36,843 nt of DNA, from positions 1 through 36,843 of IMG/VR virus record IMGVR_UViG_3300042554_000709; one strand, written 5' to 3'. The notes beneath the pieces were generated by a model. It did no database searches and was not told the origin of the DNA. It saw only the letters and a program-made list of their open reading frames with translations. Every line of letters begins with the position of its first letter. The first letter of the stretch is position 1. Source of the stretch: a virus. This document shows, piece after piece, positions 13,256 to 19,666 of this stretch. The translations under genes were made by a program, and so were the position numbers.

Positions 13256-14127
13256 GTGTCCTCCGTGAGTTTCACTGCAGCCGCAAGCGCGGCGACTTCC
13301 TTGGGCGTGCGGTATGGGGCTGGCCTGTACTGATCCTTCCAAGCCTGCGGCTTCGGCTTGTCGTCTGGCCTGACTCCAGGCGTACGGTTTGTGCCGCCCT
13401 TGTCTTGGGAACGTGTGAGCCACGAAACAAGGAACCGCCGCCAGTTCGACTTCTTCGCCTTGGTGGGGTTAGCCAAGAGCCAGGCCGTAGCCTTGGCGAG
13501 CTCTTGGTCGAGTTCGCACGCAGGGAACGCTTGAGCCCACTGCTCGCGGTCCACGGGCGTGATGCCCTGCCATCCTGACGAAACATCCCAGCGGACGGCG
13601 TCGTGGGGCTGCGAGCGTTTCCGCCGCTTCGGCGGATCGCTCGTAGCAACAACCGGCGCAGCCGGTTGTATGTCTTCTGCGCTAGCAGAAGACTCTGTAT
13701 TTGACGTTGACGTTGACGTTGACGTTGGATGGCATGCGTTTGCGATGCGTTTGCTATGCGTTTGCGATGCGTTTGCTATGCGTGACGCATCGCCAGACCA
13801 CCTCCCAGACGCCGCAGAACGCGCAGCCTGTGATCTCTTCTCGCGGATCTCAACGCATCTAGTGCGGTGCTCTTCCAGCTTGGCGTTCCGCCTAGTCCCG
13901 TCATCGCACACCGGGAACTTTCCAACCAGCACGGACCAGCACTTGCAGACTCCGGGCGACAGCCGTTCGAGGTCGTTGGACTCAGCAGGCAGGGATCCGC
14001 GATCCCACTGGATCATCAGCAGTGTGAGGTAGTGCCCTCGCTCCTCAGCAGTCCATCCAATTGTGCTTGTCAGGAAGTCCCTGACGTACAGAGGGAGGTA
14101 CACGTCAACGCGAGTGTCAGCCGACAT
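13252..14127 (-). CDS. DUF1376-type phage replication initiation/primosome protein
   Basis: 291 residues. The N-terminal DUF1376 domain is clear (VDVYLPLYVRDFLTSTIGWT, then HYLTLLMIQWDRGSLP). A low-complexity linker with TSTSTSTSNT and RIANASQTHSKRIANA follows, encoded by two sets of tandem DNA repeats. The C-terminal region resembles helicase-loader or DnaT-like tails (WRRFLVSWLTRSQDKGG). Proteins of this type start phage replication. The embedded repeats may be origin iterons, as in lambda gene O. The ribosome binding site is weak (GAGGG ten bases upstream). Confidence 0.8.
   Translation of the reverse strand: MSADTRVDVYLPLYVRDFLTSTIGWTAEERGHYLTLLMIQWDRGSLPAESNDLERLSPGVCKCWSVLVGKFPVCDDGTRRNAKLEEHRTRCVEIREKRSQAARSAASGRWSGDASRIANASQTHSKRIANACHPTSTSTSTSNTESSASAEDIQPAAPVVATSDPPKRRKRSQPHDAVRWDVSSGWQGITPVDREQWAQAFPACELDQELAKATAWLLANPTKAKKSNWRRFLVSWLTRSQDKGGTNRTPGVRPDDKPKPQAWKDQYRPAPYRTPKEVAALAAAVKLTEDT
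13701..13724. repeat. Tandem hexamer repeat, 4 copies
   Basis: Four exact copies of TTGACG in the linker of the replication gene, encoding the Thr-Ser repeat. It lies 11 bp from a second, 11-bp repeat array. Confidence 0.9.
13736..13779. repeat. Four 11-bp iteron-like repeats (candidate replication origin)
   Basis: Four consecutive copies of GCGTTTGC(G/T)AT, alternating G and T at position 9, so also two exact 22-bp units; a degenerate fifth (GCGTGACGCAT) follows. Because 11 is not a multiple of three, the repeat is conserved at DNA level while its reading frame changes, which favours a DNA-binding role over a protein repeat. Confidence 0.7.
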
Positions 14128-14335
14128 TATTTGTTGCCCTCGTCATGTACCACTCGCGCCGAAACGCATCCCACTTCATCTGACCGCCATCGACGCGATG
14201 TGCGTGATACGCGATAAGGCAAGCCTCCAGCTCATGGTTGCGATTCGCTTCCTGCTTTTTCTTGCGTGCCGCCGTCTCCGCAAACACGCGGGCGCGGCAT
14301 GATTCAACCCATCTGCTTGCCATTGCCGCCTCCAT
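14117..14335 (-). CDS. Small basic hypothetical protein
   Basis: 72 residues from the ATG at 14335, fixed by GGAGG six bases upstream. The composition is helical and strongly basic (ETAARKKKQEANRNHELEA), followed by YHAHRVDGGQMKWDAFRREW. It overlaps the end of the PD-(D/E)XK-like gene and the start of the replication gene. It may bind nucleic acid; no family is recognised. Confidence 0.6.
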   Translation of the reverse strand: MEAAMASRWVESCRARVFAETAARKKKQEANRNHELEACLIAYHAHRVDGGQMKWDAFRREWYMTRATNNVG

Positions 14336-14804
14336 GCAATTCCTCCACCGGCCTAAGAGCCGCGTGCGGGACAAAGTAAGCAGGCGGCCTACCGCCGTAG
14401 CCGTGCAGCCATTGCTTCTGCTTGGCGTCGATACCGACGATCCAGCCGCGCACGCGGTACTCAGGGCAACGGCCTGTGACCAGAACCCACGTGGCCTGGT
14501 GGTCGTCGCCCGGCCGCACCAGTAGCTCGTAGTCGTGGCGGCTGCGTGTGCGAACCTGCAGGCCCGGCAGGTCGTGGGCCTTCCACGTGTTCACGCTGCC
14601 ATCCCAAAAGATGCCAAGCAGCTTGGCTACCGCCATCTCGCCGCAGGCACCTTCGATGTGCTCGCTCCAGCCCTCGCCGTCGTAGCCGTGACAGTCGTGC
14701 TTTCCCGCCTTAATTGCAGCGAGCTGTCGCATCCATCCCACGTGCGAAGCCATAGCGGCCTCGTGCCATGTGAGCGTGACGCTATCTGTTGTCGTGGTGA
14801 GCAT
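14304..14804 (-). CDS. Putative PD-(D/E)XK-fold protein
   Basis: 166 residues from the ATG at 14804, with AAGGA six bases upstream. The order of conserved residues fits a restriction-endonuclease-like fold: Glu in HIEGACGEMAVAKLLG, Asp in KAHDLPGLQVRTR, then beta strands (YELLVRPGD, TWVLVTGRCP, VRGWIVGID). The usual catalytic E-x-K is replaced by QVR, so activity is uncertain. It lies beside the recombination genes, so a nuclease or DNA-end-processing role is plausible. Fold assignment is by eye only. Confidence 0.5.
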   Translation of the reverse strand: MLTTTTDSVTLTWHEAAMASHVGWMRQLAAIKAGKHDCHGYDGEGWSEHIEGACGEMAVAKLLGIFWDGSVNTWKAHDLPGLQVRTRSRHDYELLVRPGDDHQATWVLVTGRCPEYRVRGWIVGIDAKQKQWLHGYGGRPPAYFVPHAALRPVEELHGGGNGKQMG

Positions 14805-14829
14805 TGCGGTCCTTCGCGTTGCTTGGTAA

Positions 14830-15696
14830 TCAGACGAGCGCCGGAGTTTTCGGCGTGTTCTTCCTGAGCTGGGACCAATCGCAATATGCCTGCTCAAACA
14901 ATGCTGGCGACCTGTGGCCCAAGTGCAGACGGCCAGCACCAGGGCGTTCCATCTCGCAGTGCGTCGCGCCGCTTCGGCGCAGCCACTTTGACGAGCCGCC
15001 AACGCCAACGCCGTCAAGCAGCTGCCGCATGTGCCTCATGGCCATGCGCCTCCCGCAGGCCCATCCGAGGATCGTGCCGTTTGGTGACGCCGCCAGCATC
15101 CCGTCGATTGAGTCCAGACAGGCCGGCGTCAGCGGCCGCGACAGAGGATCGCCTGTTTTTGATTGCGTCCATGACAGCGTGTCGCCGTCCAGATGCTCGC
15201 GGCTGAACGACATAACGTCGCCAAATCGAGCACCGCACTCGTAGGCCAGCAGCACCCAGCAGCGGAGAAAAAGCCCAAGGTCTGCGCCAGACCGCAGCCG
15301 CCGGCCGTCGTGTTGTTTGGTGGCCTCAATCAGCAGCCGCAGCTGCTCAATCGTCCAGGCCTTTGTCGGCTTCTTGCGGGCCTTTACACGCATTACTCCG
15401 CGTGGGGCCTCGTCAATCAGGCCTGTTTCGTAAGCCCAGCAGTACAGCGTCAGCAGGATCGTGCGTTCTGAACGCACGGTCGTGCTCTCAAGCTGCTGAG
15501 CCCTATCCCGCAAGTACGCGTTCACACGCTCTACGCTGATTCGTCCGCATCGCTCCGCGATCCTCAGCACGTTGCTCGCGTAATTCCGAGAAACGATCCG
15601 CTCAGCCAAGTACCTGTCAGCAACGCCCTTAAAGTTGAGGATTGCGTCCGCCGTTGCGTCTGCGACGCGACAGGCGAGGTTCTTTCTTCGTGCCAT
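14830..15696 (-). CDS. Tyrosine recombinase (second, leftward)
   Basis: 288 residues. The catalytic set is nearly complete: R157 in CGARFGDVM, K180 in TQSKTG, R240 in KWLRRSG, H261 in LGHRSP and Y271 in EQAYCDW. The HxxR motif reads KxxR (K237). The N-terminal core-binding region is helical (YLAERIVSRNYASNVLRIAE). AAGGGAAG precedes the ATG. It sits in the recombination block, not beside the rightward integrase. It could be the integrase proper, or a Xer-like resolvase or inversion enzyme. Confidence 0.9.
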   Translation of the reverse strand: MARRKNLACRVADATADAILNFKGVADRYLAERIVSRNYASNVLRIAERCGRISVERVNAYLRDRAQQLESTTVRSERTILLTLYCWAYETGLIDEAPRGVMRVKARKKPTKAWTIEQLRLLIEATKQHDGRRLRSGADLGLFLRCWVLLAYECGARFGDVMSFSREHLDGDTLSWTQSKTGDPLSRPLTPACLDSIDGMLAASPNGTILGWACGRRMAMRHMRQLLDGVGVGGSSKWLRRSGATHCEMERPGAGRLHLGHRSPALFEQAYCDWSQLRKNTPKTPALV

Positions 15697-15820
15697 CGTT
15701 CTTCCCTTTCGTGTGTATTGGCCCGTCTCGTGGGCTTACGCCGGTGGTTACTCGCCACTCCCGGTAGGCGACCCATGCGGCCCCGATGCAAGCCGCAAGC
15801 AAGGGTGTGCCGGCTGTGAT

Positions 15821-16072
15821 TCACCATTCCCCGCCGTAGCGGGCCTTCATCCGGTTGCTGTACTCATCCTCGCGCCCTGCTTCCGCAGCCGCTCGAGCGT
15901 GCTGTGAGCCTGGCTTGATAACCAGCGGCGTCTCGATCGCCTTGCCAATGTCCGTAGTAAACGTCGCCTTGGAGGCTTGCTCCTCACGGATCTCGGCGTC
16001 GATGTCCGCCAGGTACTGGTTCCAACGCCTGCGTGCTGCGTAGCGGTCTTCATCGTCGTCGTCGAAAATCAT
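15821..16072 (-). CDS. Small acidic protein coupled to Bet
   Basis: 83 residues from the ATG at 16072, overlapping the bet stop (ATGA). The N-terminus is very acidic (MIFDDDDEDRYAARRR) and the rest helical (QYLADIDAEIREEQASKATF). Its place directly after the annealing protein suggests a Bet partner or modulator. No family is recognised. The 124-bp gap to the recombinase is discussed under findings. Confidence 0.6.
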   Translation of the reverse strand: MIFDDDDEDRYAARRRWNQYLADIDAEIREEQASKATFTTDIGKAIETPLVIKPGSQHARAAAEAGREDEYSNRMKARYGGEW

Positions 16073-16737
16073 GCTCTGGCCTCCGCTGCGATCTCGGCGG
16101 CGTCGAAGTGCTCCACGTCGGTGTCCTCGGCCTCGACCGTGTGGGCGATGCGGGCCACCTGCTGTCGGGCCTGCTGCACGTTCACGGCCACGTTGACGCT
16201 GGGCCGCATGCGGTCGGCCTCGTCTGGATCGACGATGCCGCTGAAGCCGAAGGCGTAGCGGATCGCCTGAATGGCCGCCTTGTGCCGCAACATGCGGGCG
16301 GGCCACTTTTTCCACGGCTCCGTGCCCTGACGGCACTCAGCCAGGTACTCAGTGACTTCCACCGGGTGGCTGCGGTCCTTGCGGTGCACCTGGGCCGTGA
16401 TGGCAAGCAGCTGCCCGTCATCGCTCAGTCGATCCACGAACGTGATGCCGTCGTAGGCCGGGTGGTTGTTAGCCATCGTCATCCACCCGTCGATTCCAAC
16501 AATGGGCTGGATGCCGCCTCCCCGAGTCGGGAAAGCGTAGATCTCCTTCGTCACGGGGTTCAGCCCGTACTCGTTTGCGACCAGGAGAAAGGCAGCGAAC
16601 TGCTCTTTTGTCGCCTTGTCGCACCCGCACGTGGCCCGCACCGTCTGCTCGAAGGCAGCGGGCTCCATACCAAACTTCGTAGCCATTGAGAGCAGGATGC
16701 TCTTGCGGTCCTGCGTGTTTGCAATCTGTGTAGTCAT
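16069..16737 (-). CDS. bet: Bet/RecT-family single-strand annealing protein
   Basis: 222 residues of the lambda Red-beta family. The signature core is ANEYGLNPVTKEIYAFP, then GIQPIVGIDGWMTMANNHP and RHKAAIQAIRYAFGFSGI; length is slightly shorter than lambda Bet (261). The ATG is preceded by AAGGGA. It anneals complementary single strands during phage recombination and repair. No Exo-type partner is certain; the PD-(D/E)XK-like protein at 14304-14804 is a weak candidate. RusA further downstream would resolve junctions. Confidence 0.93.
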   Translation of the reverse strand: MTTQIANTQDRKSILLSMATKFGMEPAAFEQTVRATCGCDKATKEQFAAFLLVANEYGLNPVTKEIYAFPTRGGGIQPIVGIDGWMTMANNHPAYDGITFVDRLSDDGQLLAITAQVHRKDRSHPVEVTEYLAECRQGTEPWKKWPARMLRHKAAIQAIRYAFGFSGIVDPDEADRMRPSVNVAVNVQQARQQVARIAHTVEAEDTDVEHFDAAEIAAEARA

Positions 16738-16761
16738 GGAAGTCCCTTTCGTTAAATGGTG

Positions 16762-17211
16762 CTAGTTGTGAAAGCCGTTGCTCGTCTCGCATGCCGCGTG
16801 GATTTCACGCCGCAGATGCTCTTCGTACTTTGGCTGCGTGGCGATGCTCTCAACCGCAGCGGTCAGCCGCTCCAGCGTTGCCTGCATCAGCGTGATGCCG
16901 TTGTTGATCTCGCAGAGCGCGATCACGGCAGCCTCGTGCTGGCCAGCCGATGGCGCTGAGTCGCTTCGGCGTTGCGTTGATGCCTGCTTGTCTGCAGACA
17001 GCACTTTCTCGGCCGCCTCGGCATCAACCCACACAGGGCCGGTGCGGTCTTCCGTGCTGCGCATCAGCTTGACGGCAGCAATAAGCCCGTCCGTGTGTGC
17101 GTCGCTGAGCTTTTTCTGGTCGCCCAACGAATCGGCCATGGCCGAAATGCGCTTGAATCCAGGCGGCACCTGCGATTCGTCTGTGATTACCTTGGTCTTA
17201 AATCGCCTCAT
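16762..17211 (-). CDS. Hypothetical protein upstream of bet
   Basis: 149 residues from the ATG at 17211 with AAGGA nine bases upstream. The N-terminal part (RRFKTKVITDESQVPPGFKR) is basic, the middle helical (GLIAAVKLMRSTEDRTGP) and the C-terminus ends NGITLMQATLERLTAAVESI, a likely coiled coil. The gene is cotranscribed with bet (24-bp gap). A role in recombination is suggested by position only. Confidence 0.6.
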   Translation of the reverse strand: MRRFKTKVITDESQVPPGFKRISAMADSLGDQKKLSDAHTDGLIAAVKLMRSTEDRTGPVWVDAEAAEKVLSADKQASTQRRSDSAPSAGQHEAAVIALCEINNGITLMQATLERLTAAVESIATQPKYEEHLRREIHAACETSNGFHN

Positions 17212-17290
17212 CTCTCGCGTCCTTTCTGCGTGTGAAAAACAGCCGGCTCCGCGTCCAGTGCCTTGCCGGCCCGATCCCTTCCTTGGCAAT

Positions 17291-17305
17291 CCCGGTTCCA
17301 CCGGG
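17291..17305 (-). terminator. Small hairpin after the 17309 gene
   Basis: A 6-bp perfect stem with 3-nt loop (CCCGGT-GGA-ACCGGG) lies four bases after the stop codon of the gene at 17309-17533. No U-run follows, so at most it attenuates. The rest of the gap 17212-17308 shows no gene. Confidence 0.35.
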
Positions 17306-17308
17306 CTC

Positions 17309-17533
17309 CTAATGCGTGATGTCGTAGAGCGGCACGCTCACCCAAGCGCCGCCGACGTTGACGCAGGCGAACCCGCGCTCAACCCACTCGACGTGGCCGC
17401 TCCAGGGGCGGCCTTCAGTGACGCCAGAAATAAAGTCGCCAACGGCGGGCTCTTGGCATCGAGTGCGTGGCGTCTGTTCGTGGATGGCGGCGGCAGCGGC
17501 GAGGTATTCGGCGTGATGTGCGTCTGCGTTCAT
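17309..17533 (-). CDS. Small protein with SH3-like beta segment
   Basis: 74 residues. A helical start (HHAEYLAAAAAIHEQ) leads to a strand-rich part (AVGDFISGVTEGRPWSGHVE, then FACVNVGGAWVSVPLYDI) that looks like an SH3-like barrel. AAGGAAA lies seven bases upstream of the ATG. Its promoter (17561-17588) carries a palindrome. Function is unknown; such early small proteins are often host-takeover factors (inference). Confidence 0.65.
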   Translation of the reverse strand: MNADAHHAEYLAAAAAIHEQTPRTRCQEPAVGDFISGVTEGRPWSGHVEWVERGFACVNVGGAWVSVPLYDITH

Positions 17534-17560
17534 GGCGATTTCCTTTCGTATGGGTGGCGT

Positions 17561-17588
17561 AATGTACGGCCGTATAGGCCAGAGTCAA
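17561..17588 (-). promoter_or_regulatory. Promoter with TACGGCCGTA palindrome
   Basis: Minus strand TTGACT (17588-17583), 16-bp spacer, TACATT (17566-17561). The perfect 10-bp palindrome TACGGCCGTA (17565-17574) covers the end of the spacer and touches the -10. It drives the gene starting at 17533. Confidence 0.7.
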
Positions 17589-17644
17589 GGGGGCAGATCG
17601 TCAAAATGAGGGGACTCAAACTTCTGTACACTGGTTGGCGTTTC

Positions 17645-17658
17645 TGCCGGTAGCGGTA
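17645..17658. promoter_or_regulatory. Second TACCG-type operator copy
   Basis: TGCCG-GTAG-CGGTA, one mismatch from a perfect inverted repeat, 29 bp from the operator at 17674-17687 (start to start). It may allow cooperative repressor binding. Confidence 0.55.
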
Positions 17659-17669
17659 ATGTGGTGCAT

Positions 17670-17697
17670 AGAATACCGATAGCGGTAAACCAGTCAA
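17670..17697 (-). promoter_or_regulatory. Promoter with TACCG-N4-CGGTA operator
   Basis: Minus strand TTGACT (17697-17692), 16-bp spacer, TATTCT (17675-17670). The operator TACCG-ATAG-CGGTA at 17674-17687 lies in the spacer and overlaps the -10. No gene starts directly after it, so it may add a second promoter for 17309-17533 or make a short leader RNA. Confidence 0.65.
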
Positions 17698-17837
17698 CCA
17701 AGAAATCTGGCAAGGCTGCCGAGAACAAAGTCGATGGAATGGGCGACCGCCTGTGCCAGTTCGCTGGTCGTGCCGAGCTCTTGGCCAAGGCGAACGCAAA
17801 GCAGCGAGTGCAGGGCGGTGTTCCAGTAGCGGTTCAT
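17694..17837 (-). CDS. Tiny hypothetical protein
   Basis: 47 residues from the ATG at 17837 (MNRYWNTALHSLLCVRLG), with GGAGG seven bases upstream; the ATG overlaps the stop of the preceding 55-residue gene (ATGA). The short helical sequence ends AVAHSIDFVLGSLARFLG, an amphipathic or weakly membrane-associated helix. Function is unknown. Its last bases overlap the -35 of the next promoter. Confidence 0.5.
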   Translation of the reverse strand: MNRYWNTALHSLLCVRLGQELGTTSELAQAVAHSIDFVLGSLARFLG

Positions 17838-18001
17838 TGGGCGGCCTCCATGGCTCGCAGGGTGTCGCGGGCTTCGTCCTTCGTGTCGCAGACGGCGACC
17901 GTCTCGGTCTGGCCGGTAGCGGCGTCGCGGGCCTCGATCTCCCACCAGCGGAAGCCAGGGGTGCGGGGGTCTTTGATCGTCAATATGCGGTAGGTTGTCA
18001 T
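17834..18001 (-). CDS. Small 55-residue protein, first gene behind an operator-bearing promoter
   Basis: 55 residues (MTTYRILTIKDPRTPGFRWW, then EIEARDAATGQTETVAVCDT and a helical end). AAGGAAA lies five to six bases before the ATG. A strand-rich N-terminal part and a C-terminal helix suggest a small alpha/beta fold. It follows a promoter with a perfect 18-bp operator and is coupled to the 47-residue gene. Function is unknown; the location fits an early lytic gene under repressor control. Confidence 0.6.
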   Translation of the reverse strand: MTTYRILTIKDPRTPGFRWWEIEARDAATGQTETVAVCDTKDEARDTLRAMEAAQ

Positions 18002-18028
18002 CGCGTTTCCTTTTTGTGATGTGGCTCT

Positions 18029-18056
18029 AGTTTACCGGTATCGGTAAAGATGTCAA
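18029..18056 (-). promoter_or_regulatory. Strong promoter with perfect 18-bp operator
   Basis: Minus strand TTGACA (18056-18051), 16-bp spacer, TAAACT (18034-18029). A perfect inverted repeat TTTACCG-GTAT-CGGTAAA (18031-18048) fills the spacer and overlaps the -10, the best operator in the window. Confidence 0.8.
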
Positions 18057-18099
18057 CAGGGCATGAAAGATTTTTTTGGAACCCGGAAAACGCCGGGAG

Positions 18100-18366
18100 T
18101 TAGCGGGCTTTCCGCCGCTTGCCCTTGGCTTTGGCGGCGGACGCCTGGGATTCCGCCTCGGCCTTCCTGACGTTTGAGTGCGGGGCGAGCTCCGACCGCA
18201 TGGCTTTGCAGCCCTCCACGCTCACCATCCACGCCCGCTCGTTGGCCTTGAAGCCAGCCAGCCGCCCTTCCCTCAGGCGCAGCCGGATAAGACCGTCTGT
18301 GCAGCCGGCGATCTCGACCGCCTCCTCGACGCTGCACCACTTCCCGTCAGGTGTCATTGAAACCAT
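18100..18366 (-). CDS. Excisionase-like HTH protein, likely phage regulator
   Basis: 88 residues. The N-terminal 50 form an HTH_17/excisionase-like domain (WCSVEEAVEIAGCTDGLIRL, then LREGRLAGFKANERAWM), followed by a basic, Ala/Lys-rich tail (AKAKGKRRKAR). The ATG at 18366 lies six bases after the -10, giving a leaderless mRNA; the second ATG at 18357 would instead use AGGAG at spacing ten. Its own promoter carries the same class of operator as the neighbouring promoters, so it may be the autoregulated switch protein or the directionality factor for the divergent integrase. Confidence 0.75.
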   Translation of the reverse strand: MVSMTPDGKWCSVEEAVEIAGCTDGLIRLRLREGRLAGFKANERAWMVSVEGCKAMRSELAPHSNVRKAEAESQASAAKAKGKRRKAR

Positions 18367-18372
18367 GCTCCT

Positions 18373-18400
18373 ACTCTACCGCCAGCGGTAGACAAGTCAA
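18373..18400 (-). promoter_or_regulatory. Promoter with perfect TCTACCG operator (leaderless HTH gene)
   Basis: Minus strand TTGACT (18400-18395), 16-bp spacer, TAGAGT (18378-18373), then 6 nt to the ATG. A perfect inverted repeat TCTACCG-CCAG-CGGTAGA at 18375-18392 sits at the same place in the spacer as in the promoter at 18029-18056. Confidence 0.75.
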
Positions 18401-18479
18401 ACCACGCAATTTGCCCCAGCCCTCCGACCGCCCATACGATCGGTTGGCAAAGGTCAATGTTTGAGTGGAGGCGGCTCCC

Positions 18480-18507
18480 CTTACAGGGTTGTATACTGGT
18501 GTACACT
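18480..18507 (+). promoter_or_regulatory. Integrase promoter with GTATAC/GTGTAC operator
   Basis: Plus strand CTTACA (18480-18485), 16-bp spacer, TACACT (18502-18507). The near-palindrome GTATAC-TGGT-GTACAC (18491-18506) overlaps the -10, and its right half GTGTACAC is itself palindromic. Same layout as the leftward promoters. The rest of 18401-18479 holds no gene. Confidence 0.6.
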
Positions 18508-18529
18508 TACGCGCCAAAGGAGAGGCAGC

Positions 18530-19423
18530 ATGGAACCTATGAAGTTGGCGGAACTGTTTGAACGATACGGCGATCTGCGGAACCTCGACGCCAAGACCAT
18601 GAGGCTGTACGGCATGCTCCTAGAACGCCTGCGAGCGTTTCTGGGACACGAGCCCACAGTGGCCGACCTAGATGACCTGGTCATCAGTCGCTACCTCAGG
18701 GACCGTGCCACGCAGTCCTGCCGTGGGAAGCAGGTGCGGCCGGCCACAGTCCAGAAGGACAAGGTGATGATCCAGGCTGCGTGGAATCTGGCAGCCCGCA
18801 AGCGATGGGCGGCAGAGTTCCCAGAGCTTCCCAGGATCAAGGTGGCCAAGAGCCTGCCAACGGGCCGGGCCTACACGGCTGATGACGTGGCCAAACTCGT
18901 GAGACGGGCGCGGCTCCGCAAGGGCAGCACAGGTGGCAAGCCGTCGTGCTGGTGGTGGTCTACGCTGATCTACATGGCGTACTGCTCGGGAGAGCGCCTG
19001 TCGGCCTTGCTCGCCCTACGGTGGCGTGAGGTGGATCTGGTGCGGCGGCGCGTCCGGTTTCTCGGCGACACCCGCAAGGGCCGCACGCACGACATCGAGC
19101 GGGACTTCACCCAGCAGCTGGCTGACATACTGGCGTCTCGAGAGGGAAAGCCTGACGAACTGGTGTGGCCATGGGACCGACAGCAGGCCAGCCTGTGGAC
19201 GAGCCTTCAACTGCTTTGCCGGCTGGCCGACGTGAAATACCGAGGCTTCCACGGGCTGCGGAGGACGCGGGCTTCCTACGCTGCCCTGGCCGGAGGAACC
19301 GCTGCGGCCACCCAGGTGCTCGACCACAGCGACCCGAAGCTTCAAGAACGATACGTCGATTCAGCGATTTGCCCCAGCGAACAGAGCAGCGTAGACGTGA
19401 TGCCGCCACTCGACATCGGATAA
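18530..19423 (+). CDS. int: Tyrosine integrase (rightward)
   Basis: 297 residues from the ATG at 18530, with AAGGAGAGG just upstream; an in-frame TTG at 18461 lies before the promoter and is rejected. All catalytic residues are present: R156 in CSGERLSAL, K183 in TRKGRT, H241 and R244 in HGLRRTR, H266 in LDHSDP and Y275 in QERYVD. The N-terminal half is a SAM-like core-binding domain. It is the only rightward gene, divergent from the HTH gene and convergent with the late operon. This isolated place beside a regulator is typical of a phage integrase. Confidence 0.95.
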   Translation: MEPMKLAELFERYGDLRNLDAKTMRLYGMLLERLRAFLGHEPTVADLDDLVISRYLRDRATQSCRGKQVRPATVQKDKVMIQAAWNLAARKRWAAEFPELPRIKVAKSLPTGRAYTADDVAKLVRRARLRKGSTGGKPSCWWWSTLIYMAYCSGERLSALLALRWREVDLVRRRVRFLGDTRKGRTHDIERDFTQQLADILASREGKPDELVWPWDRQQASLWTSLQLLCRLADVKYRGFHGLRRTRASYAALAGGTAAATQVLDHSDPKLQERYVDSAICPSEQSSVDVMPPLDIG

Positions 19424-19496
19424 ACCGGGCAAGCGGGGAGACGGCGCGGGGGAAAGGGAGAAAACCCTGCGCCGCACTCAACCCGCCGCCCGGTTT
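19422..19496. terminator. Nested hairpin between convergent int and late operon
   Basis: Outer arms AAACCGGGC (19422-19430) and GCCCGGTTT (19488-19496) pair perfectly. Inside, CGGCGCGGGG (19442-19451) pairs with CCCTGCGCCG (19465-19474) with one wobble. TTTGTTT follows on the plus strand. It probably ends int transcription and, less strongly, the leftward late transcript. A location next to int also makes it an attP candidate. Confidence 0.6.
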
Positions 19497-19666
19497 GTTT
19501 CGTCGCGCTGTTCCCTGCGGGCCAGCTCGACCTTCAGCCGCTGGATCTCGCCCAACGTGTGCATCAGCATGGCCGCCATGCTGCCGCTGGTGCCCGTCCA
19601 AGCGCCCTGAAAACGGCGTGCCGCCTGCTCGCATTGCAACAAGTATTCGTCAGTCAGCGGACCCAC
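19478..19666 (-). CDS. Small hypothetical protein, end of the late operon
   Basis: 62 residues from a GTG at 19666, with GGAGG six bases upstream. It opens GPLTDEYLLQCEQAARRFQG, includes MAAMLMHTLGEIQRLKVELA and ends in a charged helix. It overlaps the end of the DUF1599-like gene. The 3' end lies inside the convergent hairpin. Function is unknown. Confidence 0.55.
   Translation of the reverse strand: MGPLTDEYLLQCEQAARRFQGAWTGTSGSMAAMLMHTLGEIQRLKVELARREQRDETNRAAG

Noticed and set aside
13701-13779. CRISPR-like array
   Set aside because: The repeats are contiguous 6- and 11-bp units without spacers, inside a coding gene.
18058-18099. Terminator after the 18100 HTH gene
   Set aside because: The stem (CCCGG/CCGGG) is followed by an A-run, not a U-run, on the transcribed strand.
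18461-18529. Upstream TTG start for the integrase adding 23 residues
   Set aside because: It lies before the promoter and lacks a ribosome binding site; ATG at 18530 has a strong one.
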